This document shows positions 46,224-58,400 of a stretch of DNA of 64,000 nucleotides, piece by piece. A program made the position numbers and the translations under genes. Below the pieces are notes generated by a model. It saw only the letters and a list, made by a program, of their open reading frames with translations. It ran no database searches and was not told where the DNA came from. Numbering within the stretch: the stretch's first letter is position 1; every line of letters starts with the position of its first letter. This DNA is from Alopecurus myosuroides (lineage: Eukaryota; Streptophyta; Magnoliopsida; Poales; Poaceae), in assembly GCA_028641055.1 (NCBI GenBank), contig CM054058.1, forward strand, positions 238,500,187 through 238,564,186. The letters run 5' to 3'.

Positions 46224-48975
46224 GTTGGCGCCCACCGTGGGGCCTACGTCCAAGGGTGTTTACATCACGGGAGAAGCTCGGGAGAACATGAAGAACCTCG
46301 TCATCAGCGAGATCTACACCAACCCCGAAGGAGAGAAGATGGTGGACGATTTTGGCTGGGGGCCAGAGTCGGATCTGCTTGAATTCGGATCTGTCGTGAC
46401 AATCGGCCGGATCAACGTCTTCGTCGGCATGGTACATACGTCTGGTTCAATCCCTAACGATTTCGGACTTGATTCTGTGTCGGAGGAGGCCACCTGCGTT
46501 CAGTCTGATGGGGAGGAATCGGTCGGGACGATAGATCCGACAGAAGAGCCCACCACAAAGAGGGAACAGCCGGAGGAGCCGGCATGGACCCCGCGTGGCC
46601 GGGTTATGAGAGAAGATGACACCGAGTCTATCTTGCACCTGCTGGAGGACCGGTACGAGGAAGATAGCGATGATGAAGAAGAATACGAATCTGCACCAAG
46701 CATTGTGCGCCAGGTCGCAGTCTACACGGCCCCTGCAACCAATCTTAATCAGGGGAACGTGACCGAGGCCGCCGTTGGAGCGACGCAAGCATTGGCCCAG
46801 CAGCAAAATCCGGTTGACGGAAACCCGGTTCTGACCCGGGTGGACGGAGAATCGGCTTCAGTTACCAGCCATGCGGCGGATAGTGAGTTGCAGGCAAACA
46901 CGTTCGGATATCTGGCAAACCGGACGCCAGGGGCGGGTCCTTCAAATCCGCAACACCCGGCCCTGTTCAACAACAACCTGATCCTGGACCCCACCGTTCT
47001 GGCCACAGTCATAACCCCGGAAAACGCGGTGGAACATGTTAGGGATCTGGATGTAGCCCGTCGTGCATTGGAACAACAGAGAAGGCAAGTGGAAGCAGAA
47101 AAACAAGGGGTAGCTGCGCACCAGCGCGATCTGGATGCATTGGAGAATCGGCTCCGAGAAGAGACAACCAGGGTGCGTCAAAGGCACCAGACCAGATTAC
47201 CGGCAACGGGTGGAGTCATAAACCCGGCCACACTATTCATCACACCTCAGGATCAGCCGATTCCAGCGGCGAACCAAGGAACTGTACATCAACCCGCAAC
47301 TGGAGGAGCACAACCGGTAAACACGCAGGCCGGGTTACCCATATTACAGACTGGAGTTACTACCGGCAATACATTACCACCACCACCACCATCACGATTT
47401 CGCACGCCAGCAGGACATTACAACAACCCCATGGATAATGTGTACGCAGCAACACTCGCATTGAATCAAATCCCCGTGAGAGAGTCACCCCACGCAGAGG
47501 AGACCCGGCGGGCGATAGATCTATTGCGCACTGCGGTGGCACAACAAGTTAATTACCCGGATAACAGAAGTGGAATGCATGGGACACCGTATATCAGCCA
47601 GCAACGAGCCAATACCGGCAATATTCAGACAAGCTCAGCGCGATGGAGGGCAGAGCAGCAGCAAATGCCGCCTCCTCTCCGCGTTCAAGCAGTACCAGCG
47701 GCATCAGCAGCGCAAGCTATTGTGGACAGTTCCAGAGCCAGGAGAGCCGCGGCCGGGTCTGCGGTGCACGGACCAGCAACAGCGCCACGCCCAGCCGCAC
47801 CCCCCGCAGGATCGCACATATCCCGAGTAAGGCCAGTTCCGACTAATCTCGCTGGGCCTAAGTGCCTGTCGGATAACATCAGGGCTGAGCCTTACCCGGA
47901 CAAATTCAAGGAACCGGGTAAAGTAGTAAATTATGAGCCGACTATGGATCCAGAAACATGGTTGAGCAGTTATGAGATGGCTATGTCAATCCGCAACGCA
48001 TCTGAAAATCTTCAAGCCAAGTTCATGTACTTGATGATGTCAGAAGGAGCAGCAAAGTTGTGGTTCAATAACCTACCGGAAGGATCTATCAAGTCATGGG
48101 AGGATTTGAAAACTGCGTTTATCAAGCACTTTCATGGGACGTGCAGAAAACTGTTTACTATTGATGACTTAGAGCGGTGCGTCCAGAAAAAGGGAGAATC
48201 GGCGCGCAGCTGGGTGCGCCGAGTTATGGAGATACTTCACTCATCTACAGATATTCAGCCCAAGGATGTGTTACAAGCTATGGCAAAGACATGCAAGTAC
48301 ATACCTTTAGTGCAAAAGTTGACTCGCATGAAATCCAGTCGGAATGCTTCAGAGGTTACGATGGGAGAGCTAATGGACGCATGCAACAAACACACTGCAA
48401 CGGATACCACAGAAGAGGACGTCGATGACAAGAAAGCAAAAACAAATACATGCAATAATGGAAGAACCGGCAATGGATCTACGCCGGGTAACCATGGAGG
48501 TAACAATGGGAACAACCAGAACAAGCGCCCGTTCGAGGGGAATTCCGAGTTTGTCGCCAGCACAGAAGCCGGGTCTTCAAGACCCAGGGCAGAAGGAAAT
48601 TTCAATGGAGGAAACCAGAACGGAGGAAATTATCAAGGACCGCCAAGGCCGGGTAACAATTGGGATATCTTTAGAATGGCGTGCCCAAAGCAAAGCAGGA
48701 ACGGTAGGCCGGCTAATCACTCATTGGAGCAATGTGCGGACCTACAGAGATGGAAGAACGAGGAAGTAAACAAGGCCATGCGAGGTGCAGGTCGGGGAGG
48801 AGGACCGGGTCCGGGTGGAAACCCGGGCAACGGCCCACCCCCAGCCGGTAACCCGGCAGGCGGAAATCCGGGTAATAACCAGGGGGAGGTAGAGGTTTCC
48901 AAGCCAACCCCAAGTAATTGGGACAATACCACGTGCATACTACAGGAATTTCCAACAAGGATAAAAAGATACTGA
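46207..48975 (+). pseudogene. gag of element A, frameshifted before protease
   Basis: Open frame of 922 codons. The first conserved part reads through the LTR end and PBS ('IIPRQLAPTVGP'). A variable Pro/Gln/Ala-rich middle follows, then the capsid core ('WLSSYEMAMSIRNASENLQA', 20 aa, ~48 kb), then 'FRMACPKQSRNGRP..HSLEQC' and a Gly/Pro/Asn-rich hinge. Against the intact ORF of element B, one G is missing near 48890, so the last ~28 codons are out of frame and protease-RT continues in the other frame. A second one-base loss in the LTR disconnects the ATG at 46126. Such single shifts could be programmed, but B reads through without one, so decay is more likely. Confidence 0.8.
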
Positions 48976-50320
48976 AAAAGGCGGTAAACTTAGTTGCCTC
49001 AGCCGTTCCGAGATACCTGAGATGGTCGGAGCAGGACGTAACATGGAGCAAAAGGGATCACCCGGAAAGGATAGAACACCCGGGAGTCTTAGCATTGGTG
49101 GTTGCGCCACAGGTTAATGGTTATGAGTTGAAAAAGGTCTTAATGGACGGCGGTAGTAGCATCAACATCTTATATTGGGAAACCTTTCTACGCATGGGTC
49201 TCAAGGATTCCCAGCTACAGAAGAGTTCAACAGTTTTTCACGGGATAGTACCGGGTCACTCAGCGTGCCCCGAGGGAAAAATCACATTGGAGGTAGCTTT
49301 TGGAGAATCGAAGGACAATTTCCGGGTTGAGTGGCTCACCTTCGAGGTGGTCAAGTTGCGCAGCCCCTATCATGCGCTATTCGGAAGGCCGGCTTACGCT
49401 AAGTTCATGGCCAGGCCGTGTTATGTGTATCTACAGCTAAAAATACCAGGTCCCAAGCAGACCATCACCATACGTGGGAGCCGGGATATAGCGGCTGAGT
49501 GCGATGAAGGAGATGCGGCAATGGCCGAACAAGCTTGCAGAAAAGAGGAACTCAAATATTACCGGTCTCAAGTAGACCCGGATGACAGGACAACGTTAAA
49601 AAGGCCGAATATTGAAGATGAGAGAGCGAAGTTCAAGGCAGCGCAGGACACCAAGATGGTGGCTTTCGTCGAGGGTGATCCCTCTAAGAAATTTGCTATA
49701 GGATCTAACTTGGACAGCGAGCAGGAGAAAGCACTTGTGGAGTTCATTCGTTCGAATCAGGATGTGTTTGCCTGGACGCCCAGCGATATGCCGGGTATCC
49801 CTACAGAGCTGGCAGAGCACAGTTTGCACGTTGATCCCAAGTCCAGGCCTGTGAAGCAGGGCCTGAGAAAAATGAATGAAGAAAGAAGGAAGGCTATAGG
49901 AGAAGAAATTGCACGGCTGCTTACAGCCGGCTTTATCATGGAAGTATTTCACCCGGACTGGTTAGCAAACCCGGTTCTCGTGATGAAAAAGACCAATGAG
50001 TGGAGAATGTGCATTGATTATACAAGTCTCAACAAGCATTGCCCAAAGTATCCGTTTGCACTACCAAGGATAGATCAGATCATAGACGCAGTAGCTGGAA
50101 GTGACCTATTATGTTTCCTGGATGCATATTCCGGGTATCATCAGATCAAGCTCAAGAAGGAAGATTGGGAGAAAACATCGTTCATAACCCCTTTTGGGGC
50201 CTTTTGTTACAAGACCATGACATTCGGATTGAAGAACGCTGGCGCAACCTATCAACGGTGTATTCAGAAGTGCTTTGAGGACCAAATCGGACGCAATGTT
50301 CACGCATACGTGGATGATGT
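48918..50320 (+). CDS. Protease and N-terminal reverse transcriptase of element A (interrupted)
   Basis: Protease with catalytic 'LMDGGSSINIL' near 49140. Then RT: 'RPVKQGLRKMNEERRKAI', 'NPVLVMKKTNEWRMCIDYTS' (20 aa), 'FLDAYSGYHQIKL' (first catalytic Asp) and 'HAYVDDV' (catalytic pair), which ends exactly where element B starts. Coding continues in frame at 62741 after the GATGT duplication. Only the nested insertion and the gag frameshift break this part. It would supply proteolysis and reverse transcription for A, and possibly for relatives lacking RT. Confidence 0.88.
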
Positions 50321-50799
50321 TGACAGGGGGATGCTAACCCGGTAGGCCAAGCTCCAAGGAATAACCCGGCTCAAGGAATGATGTGCAGGATCCGGCTAAG
50401 GATAGGGAAACTTGTGAAGGCCCAAGCTTGTAGGCCCAATGACCCGGATTGTGGGTTACTGTAAAGGCAAGTTAGGGTTAGTGCGCCGTGTCCGGGTAGG
50501 ATTCAGGGTACGCCTTGTAGGACAAGCCAGGGGGTACGGGTGCTTTATAAACCGACCCCCGGAGGTAGTTTAGACAGAGATCTAAGAACCCTAGCAATAT
50601 CGTGTGATATCGAGTATCCAGTGTAAACCCTAAATCGAGTTATTGTATCGAGAATAGAGATCCGGCGACTTTGATTGCCGGCTGTCAGATCAAGTTGTAC
50701 CATGTCTTCTCTTGAGCTAAACCCTCTCCCGAACGCCTGTGTCGACTTGCCCCAAGATCAGTTACCCCTGGTAACATCTGCCGTGATTATCCCACGACA
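50321..50799 (+). mobile_element. 5' LTR of element B
   Basis: TGACAGGGGGATGC to CCACGACA. TATA-like TTTATAAA at 50544-50551. Differs from the 3' LTR only at 50672 (T; C at 62608) and 50706 (C; A at 62642). The gag ATG lies inside it at 50702. Confidence 0.95.
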
Positions 50800-53700
50800 G
50801 TTGGCGCCCACCGTGGGGCCTGCGTCCAAAGGTGTCTACATCACGGGAGAAGCTCGGAAGGGCATGGAGAATCTTGTCATCGGCGAGATCTACATCGACC
50901 ACGAAGGAGAAAAGGTGGTGGACGATTCCGGCTGGGGGCCGGAGTCGGATCACCTCGAAACCGGATCCGTCGTGACAATCGGCCGGATCAGCGTCTTCAT
51001 CGGTATGGTATGTGCTTCCAATTCGGTCCCTGACAACGTTGGATCTGATTCTATGCCAGGAAAAGCCACGTCTATCCGATCAGATGATGAAGAATCAACG
51101 GGAACGACATATCCGGCAGAAGAACCCATCGCGGAGTGGGAACAGCCGGAGGAGCCGGCATGGACCCCACGCGACTGGGTCCAAGGAGAAGATGACACCG
51201 GGTCTATCCTGGATCTACTGGAAAACCGGTATGAGGAGAACGGTGAGGAGGAACAGCCTGAATTTACACCGGATATCGCGCGCCGAGTTGCAGTTTATGC
51301 AGCCCCCGCGGCCAACCAAGGAAACACAGCCGCGGCATCAGTCGGGGCGGCTCAGGCAGTGGCCCAGCAACAGGGCGCGGTTAACGGAGACCCGGTCTTG
51401 ACCCGGGTCGATGGAGAGTCAGCATCGGTCACCAGTCGCGCAGCAGATGAGGAGCAACATGCCAACATGTTCGGGTTTCAAGCCAACCGGACACCAGGGG
51501 CGGGTCCCTCGAATCCGCGTCACCCGGCCCTGTTCGATAATAATTTGATTTTGGATCCTACAGTCCTCGCCGCGGTTATCACCCCAGAAAACGCGGCAGA
51601 GCGTGTTAGAGATCTGGACGTGGCTCGTCGTGCATTGGAACAGCAAAGAAGGCAAGTGGAAGCAGATAGACAGGGGATGGCCACCCGACGGCACGAGCTA
51701 GACGCGTTGGAAACCCGGCTTCGAGAGGAAACGTCCAGGATACATCAAAGGCACCACACCAGGTTGCCAGCAACGGGCGGGGTTATTAATCCGGCTAATT
51801 TATTCGTCACGCCTCAGGACCAACCGATACCAGTGGTGAACCAGGGAACCGCACCCCAACAGACGACAGCAGCGACACATCCGGCGAATGAACGGACCGG
51901 GTTACCCCCACCGCAAACTAGAGTCACAACCGGCAACGATCTACTGCCGCCGCCACCATCACGATTCCGCACGCCAGCCGGCCACTACAACAATCCTATG
52001 GAAAACGTATATGCGGCGACACTCGCGTTGAATCAAATACCTGTGGGAGAGTCGCCCCATGCAGAGAAGACTCGGCAAGCCATCGAGCTGTTGCACACTG
52101 CGGTGGCACAGCAAGCCAATTACCCGGATCACAGAAGCGGTATGCACGGGACGCCATACGTCAGCCAGCAGCAAGGGAATTTACAAACGAGTTCAGCGCG
52201 GCGGAGGGAAGAGCAGCAGCAAATGCCGCCTCCTCCCCGCGCTCAGGCAGCATCAGCAGCACAGGCCGTCGTGGACAGTTCTAGGGCTCGGAGGGCCGCG
52301 GCCGGGTCTGCAGCGCATGGACCTCCCGCAGCACCGCGCCCAGACACGCCCCCCGCGGCATCACACGTTTCTAGAGCAAGGCCGGCTTCAATCATTCTTG
52401 CGGGACCCAAGTGTCTCTCGGACAATATTAGAGCTGAACCTTACCCGGAAAAGTTCAAAGAGCCAGGGAAAGTAGTGAATTATGAGCCAACCATGGATCC
52501 CGAAACATGGCTAAGCAGTTACGAGATGGCAATGTCAATCCGCAACGCGTCCGAGAACCTCCAAGCCAAGTTCATGTATCTGATGATGTCGGAAGGAGCA
52601 GCAAAATTGTGGTTCACCAATCTACCAGAGGGATCGATCAAGTCTTGGGAGGAATTGAAGACCGCGTTTATCAAGCACTTTCACGGGACCTGCAGGAAAT
52701 TATTCACTATTGATGATCTAGAGCGATGCGTCCAGAAGAAGGGAGAATCGGCGCGCAGTTGGGTGCGCCGGGTTATGGAGATACTTCACTCATCCACGGA
52801 TATCCAGCCCACGGATGCACTACAGGCCATGGCAAAAACATGCAAGTATATACCTTTAGTGCAAAAGTTAACTCGCATGAAGTCCAGTCGAAATGCGTCG
52901 GAAGTCACAATGGGAGAATTGATGGATGCGTGCAACAAACACGCTGCGACAGATACTACAGAAGAAGAAGCTGATGACAAGAAGACAAAAGCAAACACAA
53001 GCGGTAATGGAAGAACCGGCAACGGAACAGCGTCAGGAAACAATGGAAATAGCCAGAACAAGCGTCCCTTCGAAGGAGGCTCCGAGTTTGTCGCCAACAC
53101 CGAAGCCGGGTCTTCAAGGCCAAGAGCAGAAGGAAATTTCAACGGAGGTAACCACCATGGAGGAAACTATCAAGGTCCACCAAGGCCGGGTAACAATTGG
53201 GACATATTCAGGATGGCATGTCCGAAGCACAGCAGGAATGGCAGGCCAGCTAACCACTCCCTAGAACAGTGCGCCGATTTACAAAGATGGAAAAATGAGG
53301 AAGTGCACAGAGCTATGCGAGGTGCAGGGCGGGGAGGAGGACCGGGTCCAGGGGCAAACCCGGGCAACGGCCCACCCCCAGCTGGTAACCCGGCGGCTGG
53401 AAATCAAGGTAATAACCAAGGGGGGGCAGGAGGCTTCCAGGCTAACCCCAAACAATTGGGTCAATATCATGTGCATACCACAGGAGGATCTAACAAGGAC
53501 AAAAAGATACTGAAGCAAGCAGTCAACTCAGTTTCGTTAGCCGTTCCGAGATACTTGAGATGGTCAGAACAGGAGGTAACATGGAGCAGAAGGGATCACC
53601 CGGAAAGAGTGGAACACCCAGGAGTCTTGGCACTAGTAGTCGCACCGCAAGTTAATGGGTACGAACTAAAGAAGGTTTTAATGGATGGTGGAAGCAGCAT

Positions 53701-54394
53701 CAATATACTGTATTGGGAAACCTTCCTACGCATGGGTCTCAAGGAATCTCAACTGCAAAAAAGCTCGACAGTTTTTCATGGGATAGTGCCGGGTCATTCA
53801 GCATGCCCCGAGGGAAAAATCGCATTGGAGGTAGCTTTCGGAGAATCAAAGGATAACTATCGAATTGAGTGGCTCACCTTTGAGGTAGTGAAATTACGCA
53901 GCCCCTATCACGCGCTGTTTGGAAGGCCGGCTTATGCCAAATTCATGGCTAGGCCGTGTTACGTATATCTACAGCTAAAAATCCCGGGTCCCAAGAAGAC
54001 CATTACCATACATGGAAATCGAGATATAGCAGCTGAATGTGACGAAGGAGACGCAGCAATGGCCGAGCAGGCCTGTAGAAAAGAAGAACTCAAGCACTAC
54101 CGATCTCAAGCAGACCCGGAGGATATAGCCACATCAAAAAGGCCGAGTACTGAAGGCGAAAGAACAAAATCCAAGGCAACGCAAGATGCTAAAATGGTGG
54201 CCTTAATCGAGGATAATTCCCCCAAGCGGCCCGCTGTAAAGGAAGAAGCCACACGGCCGCTTACAACCAGCCAGGTCATTGGAACACCCCACCCGGGTTG
54301 GCTAGCAAACCCGGTACTCATCAGGAAAAGATCCAACATATGGAGAATGTGCATTGGTCAAGCCAGACCGGGACCAGCGCTTATGAGGAACTAA
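50702..54394 (+). CDS. gag-protease polyprotein of element B (1230 aa, intact)
   Basis: A single frame from the first ATG after the LTR TATA box. Residues 1-33 come from the LTR, then the PBS is translated. The N-terminal ~550 residues are acidic then Pro/Gln/Ala-rich with a coiled-coil-like 'LEQQRRQVEADRQG'. Capsid core ~590-715 ('LQAKFMYLMMSEGAAKLWF'). A C/H cluster ~838-855 ('CPKHSRNGRPANHSLEQC') takes the place of a canonical zinc knuckle. Gly/Pro/Asn hinge, then retroviral-type aspartic protease ~980-1110 with 'LMDGGSS'. Residues ~1180-1230 contain a shortened, altered piece of RT start ('GWLANPVLIRK..WRMCIG'), then a stop. Compared with A, ~75 residues are deleted there and everything downstream is gone. 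Structural proteins and self-processing are preserved; replication enzymes are not. Confidence 0.92.
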   Translation: MSSLELNPLPNACVDLPQDQLPLVTSAVIIPRQLAPTVGPASKGVYITGEARKGMENLVIGEIYIDHEGEKVVDDSGWGPESDHLETGSVVTIGRISVFIGMVCASNSVPDNVGSDSMPGKATSIRSDDEESTGTTYPAEEPIAEWEQPEEPAWTPRDWVQGEDDTGSILDLLENRYEENGEEEQPEFTPDIARRVAVYAAPAANQGNTAAASVGAAQAVAQQQGAVNGDPVLTRVDGESASVTSRAADEEQHANMFGFQANRTPGAGPSNPRHPALFDNNLILDPTVLAAVITPENAAERVRDLDVARRALEQQRRQVEADRQGMATRRHELDALETRLREETSRIHQRHHTRLPATGGVINPANLFVTPQDQPIPVVNQGTAPQQTTAATHPANERTGLPPPQTRVTTGNDLLPPPPSRFRTPAGHYNNPMENVYAATLALNQIPVGESPHAEKTRQAIELLHTAVAQQANYPDHRSGMHGTPYVSQQQGNLQTSSARRREEQQQMPPPPRAQAASAAQAVVDSSRARRAAAGSAAHGPPAAPRPDTPPAASHVSRARPASIILAGPKCLSDNIRAEPYPEKFKEPGKVVNYEPTMDPETWLSSYEMAMSIRNASENLQAKFMYLMMSEGAAKLWFTNLPEGSIKSWEELKTAFIKHFHGTCRKLFTIDDLERCVQKKGESARSWVRRVMEILHSSTDIQPTDALQAMAKTCKYIPLVQKLTRMKSSRNASEVTMGELMDACNKHAATDTTEEEADDKKTKANTSGNGRTGNGTASGNNGNSQNKRPFEGGSEFVANTEAGSSRPRAEGNFNGGNHHGGNYQGPPRPGNNWDIFRMACPKHSRNGRPANHSLEQCADLQRWKNEEVHRAMRGAGRGGGPGPGANPGNGPPPAGNPAAGNQGNNQGGAGGFQANPKQLGQYHVHTTGGSNKDKKILKQAVNSVSLAVPRYLRWSEQEVTWSRRDHPERVEHPGVLALVVAPQVNGYELKKVLMDGGSSINILYWETFLRMGLKESQLQKSSTVFHGIVPGHSACPEGKIALEVAFGESKDNYRIEWLTFEVVKLRSPYHALFGRPAYAKFMARPCYVYLQLKIPGPKKTITIHGNRDIAAECDEGDAAMAEQACRKEELKHYRSQADPEDIATSKRPSTEGERTKSKATQDAKMVALIEDNSPKRPAVKEEATRPLTTSQVIGTPHPGWLANPVLIRKRSNIWRMCIGQARPGPALMRN
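50801..50820 (+). other. Primer binding site of element B
   Basis: TTGGCGCCCACCGTGGGGCC, one base after the LTR end, identical to that of element A. It is also translated as part of the gag ORF (QLAPTVGP). Confidence 0.85.
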
Positions 54395-55452
54395 ACAATG
54401 TAACGGGCAGCAGGTTTCAGACGCGCTCTTTTCCTACCCAGGGTACCTAAGGGGACTGGAAGGTTTTTAATGAGGCGGCCTGCTGATCCAAAATTTCTAG
54501 TATCAATAAAGAGATGGTTATCAAGTCCTATATCATTACACCCTGATTACAAGTAAGTAGTATCCCTGCGACATCGATAATTCAGTATCATCAAAAGCAT
54601 CGATTGCATGTAGGTCTTGGGGGTTGGTTGCCCAGGTAACCAACCACTAACCCGAATGACCCGGCATAGATAGCTATAAGTTATAAGGGCCGATTACTCG
54701 CAAACGAGCACGGCTGCAATCTTATGACTGGGCAAAGAAGCCAACTTTTCTTGACTTATCTTACTTAAGCTTGATGTGACTCGCACTAAAGTGGCATGAT
54801 TCGTTCGCTTACGATTACAATCAGCCATGGAGCCCAATGGGACTTGCCTGACACTGTTCTCGTATGGATGTAACAACATGGTATCCACGCGAAAGCCGGC
54901 TTACAGTACAAGATAGTTAAAAGGGTCATCTAAACCACAAGTTTATGCAGAGTACAAGGCTAAAAGCCGGAAACTCAACAATTATCAAGCATAACTTCAG
55001 TACTTACACGGAATGGCTTTAGGTTTGCGACTCGGTAAAAAATAATTTGTTCTCTCAGAAAGGCCACACCCCCATTACTCGAACTTTGGGTCATGGGGGC
55101 TGGGGGACTTCGAAACAGAAACAAACTACTTGGCTATCGCAGTTCGAAAAACCTCACCATCCGAGTCTTGGGGACTTAAAGAAAAAGCCCACGTATTAAA
55201 ACTCCTGGTCTCGGAAAACCGAGTCTTACAAAGGGAGGTAAAAAGAAAGCTGGGTATCAAGAACAAGTTCAAAAGAACAGACAAAATAGCACGATTATCA
55301 AAGGGCAGGGAAAGCCGCAAAAATATGTCACCGAATAGAAGTACATTACAAGTTATGGCATCGGTATCAGAAGTGCACAAGCGCACCATTGGCAGAATAA
55401 ATAGTTCAAATGAAAAGGTCCCACGTGATTAAGGTATTATGACATCATCACC
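54395..55452 (+). other. Gap between gag-protease and the convergent antisense gene
   Basis: No convincing gene; a 100-codon plus ORF (55130-55432) has no recognised domain. Contains G-rich polypurine-like text (GGGGGCTGGGGGACTT at about 55094-55109). Plus-strand gag-protease and the minus-strand gene converge here, so their transcripts probably overlap. Confidence 0.5.
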
Positions 55453-58400
55453 CTACTCGGCCTCCTGAGTGCGGTCTTCCGGGTCTTGCTCCTGGGCCTG
55501 CTGCTTAGCTTTCCTGGCAGAACCACCCGGACTCACCGCGCCAGGGCGGATGGGTGGAAGGACGGACGGTGTAGAGGCGGATGGCCCTGATTTTAACTCG
55601 GCCTCCCTCTTCGCGGTTGCCTCCTTCTTTTTGGCCGAGTGATCAGCCCACTTCTCCAAGAGGTCCAAGGGCGGGGGTGCTTCCTCTGTGATAACTTTGC
55701 CATCGGCGTCATACGCAGCCATTAGCGTATTCAGGTCCAAGCTATCGGCTAAAGAGGTAGCCGAGGGGCGCACTGCTGACTGAATGGCCTTGAAGTCCTT
55801 AGGCGTAAATTTGGCACCATCCGCCTTAAACTCGGGAAACCCGGATATTATCTTCGCCGGGTCAAGCTTCGGAAAGTAGGCTTTGGCCAAGGTCAATGCC
55901 CGGGTTATTCCAATTCGGCAGGACGAACGTTTCCAAAGTTCAATCCAGCCAGGCACAGTGGAGCAGGCTTGGACAAGATTCTCTTCACCCGGATAGGCTT
56001 CTGTGGGCCAATGTATGGCGTCCAATATAAATTTTGTGCCGGCAAAGAAAGTCCGGAGGACAGTCTTCAGGGTCCTAGCCTTGGCAATAGTATCTTCCTC
56101 TGGAGGTGCAAGGTTGGCACCTGCAGTTGAAACAGAAGCAAGAAGGCATCAGTAACCCAGAGTGGTGCATAACAAGAAGCATGAAGTTAGTCGACAGACA
56201 AAAACTTACTCAGTAAGATCTGGTAAGTGTCGGTGATTTGATCCGATAAATTCTTCAAGTCGGTCCGAGCGGTGTGGCACTTCTTCTTATATTTGGAAAC
56301 ATCCTTCTTCAAAGCTTCCATGTCATCCTCAAGGATTTCCCGTCGTTTTATCTCGGCAAGAAGACGTTGTTCGGTCTTCAGTAAAGTTTCATCAGACCGA
56401 GTTATCTGTGCCTGTAAGTAGAAAGGAGGGCAAGCATTAGTGGGATGTTATGATAAGATAAATTTGGCGTGAAGTACCAAGCATAACTTTTGCAAGTCAT
56501 ACTCGGAACTTGGGGACTAGATATGCAATATGAGATGACAAGCGCTTTTACCTGGTGCTCTGCAGCCATGCGCTCTAAAATATCGCCCTCTGAAGCCTTC
56601 ATGGTGAGGAGCGTGTTCATCAATTGATCAAAAGTATCTTTACCCGTATCAGAAGACCCGGGGCCTTGGGAATTCCGAGAAGAGGTTTTCTTCTTAGAAG
56701 GAGGTGGAACCCGGGTCATTTGTGCAATGGAATCCGACACTCCTTCGGCACCGAAGGTTGTGTCTTTCTTCTTCTTGCTCGCATGGGAAGCAATTGGATA
56801 CTCGGTCTCTTGGGCGTCCGGTTTAATCGGCGAGGTTTGCTTTTCATCGCCAGACACGACAGTAGTCTTATCGGCCGGGCTCCCCTGACCCGGGCCCTCG
56901 TCTTCCATGCCCTCTTGGTCGCTAACGACGACCGTGGCCCTGTAAATGTTATCAAGAAATAGTTAAAATACGCGGTCAGGAAAGGGTGGTGAAGTGTGGA
57001 AGAGCGTCCGGAAGGGGATCTTACCCGGTGTTCACCGCGAAGTCACAAGGAAACCCGTCATCAGACTCGGGAGAGGCTGAAAATTGTCAGGTTAGATGTC
57101 ATATAAGAATAGTTCAAGGGGAATGTGCCGGCCGAGAAAAGATAGAATAATTACCAGCTCGCCGAATGGGGGTCGAAGAAATACCCGGGTTGATGACGTT
57201 GTAACCCGGGTTATTTCGAGTTGACCTACGCTTGATCATGGGCGACTCCTTCAAGAATGGCCAGTGGAATAATGTCAAAATAACTCAGGTATATAATTAA
57301 GGTGACGCGAATTGAATGCGAGGAGGGGATATGAAACCTTGGAAGGGGCCTCTTGAGCTTTTCTTTTGGATCCGGTTTTGGTCGCCGGTTCCGGTTCGTC
57401 CTCGTCGCTGGCAGATTCTACCTTGCCATCCGAGTTTTCTTCCTCATCATCCTCTTGTTCTGAAATATCATCAAAGTTATGGTTGAAAATGAAGGGGTTA
57501 TGACGAGTTCAAAGGAACCAAATAGAATTCGAAGGGTACCTTCATCCGAGTGAACGGCCTCTTGCTCCTCTGGACTTTCGGAGCTAGGGGAGGCGTTGAT
57601 TTTCCAAAAGTCGTCATTAGCCTGAACGGTGTTAATACACAGGTTACCAACTTTATCAAGTGGAAAGAATGAAAGTAAAGGCGTTAGAGTCGGACTTTTA
57701 CCTTAGGGGAGGGGTTTTCAAGCGTGAAGGGCTCTAACCCGGATATGTTCCGGATTACCTCGAGCTTTTCCGTCAAAAAACCTTTGATGGTTTTATGGGT
57801 ATCGCCAGGTGCGAAGATGTTATCGGAGTATCGGAGCGGATCAGAAGGTTCTCCTGAATACTCGCACATCAACTTGGTGCGGATGGAGTTGGGTTGAATC
57901 CTAAAATCGACCCAGGTCTTTACTAGATTGAGCCCGATGAGGCCCTGGGCTGTAAGAGTAGCAATTTTGGCTAGCAAGGGTTGAATTGCCTCCCTATCCG
58001 AGTTAGGGGCGAAGGCGCTAAACTTATCGGAAATATCAAGAAGACCCTCCGAGTAACCCGGCAGTTTCTTTTGGCCGGGTGGGGAAGTGTCCTGGCAGTA
58101 GAAGTACGAGAGCTGCCAATGCTTGACATGGGAATTGAGGGTGAGGGGTGGCATTAGAGAGTTTTTGCGGCGTTGGATCGAAACCCCGCCGCAAGTGAGA
58201 AGCGCCCCATCACCGCTTTCGCGGCATGGTTTGCATTGAAAAAGCTCAATGAAAAGAGCTAGACTTGGCGGAGTGCACAAGTAGGATTCGGAGAGGACGA
58301 TAAAATGGGAAATATTTAGCACAGAGTTGGGTCCGATGTCGAAGACACGAAGGCCGTAGTGGCTAAGTATGTCACGGAAAAAGGGGTGACCCGGTGGTCG

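Noticed and set aside
48880..48975. Programmed gag-pol frameshift in element A
   Set aside because: Element B reads through the same site in one frame, and A simply lacks one G in a G-run, so decay or sequencing error is simpler.
55094..55109. Polypurine tract of element B
   Set aside because: G-rich but ~4.7 kb from the 3' LTR; the real tract should abut 59820.
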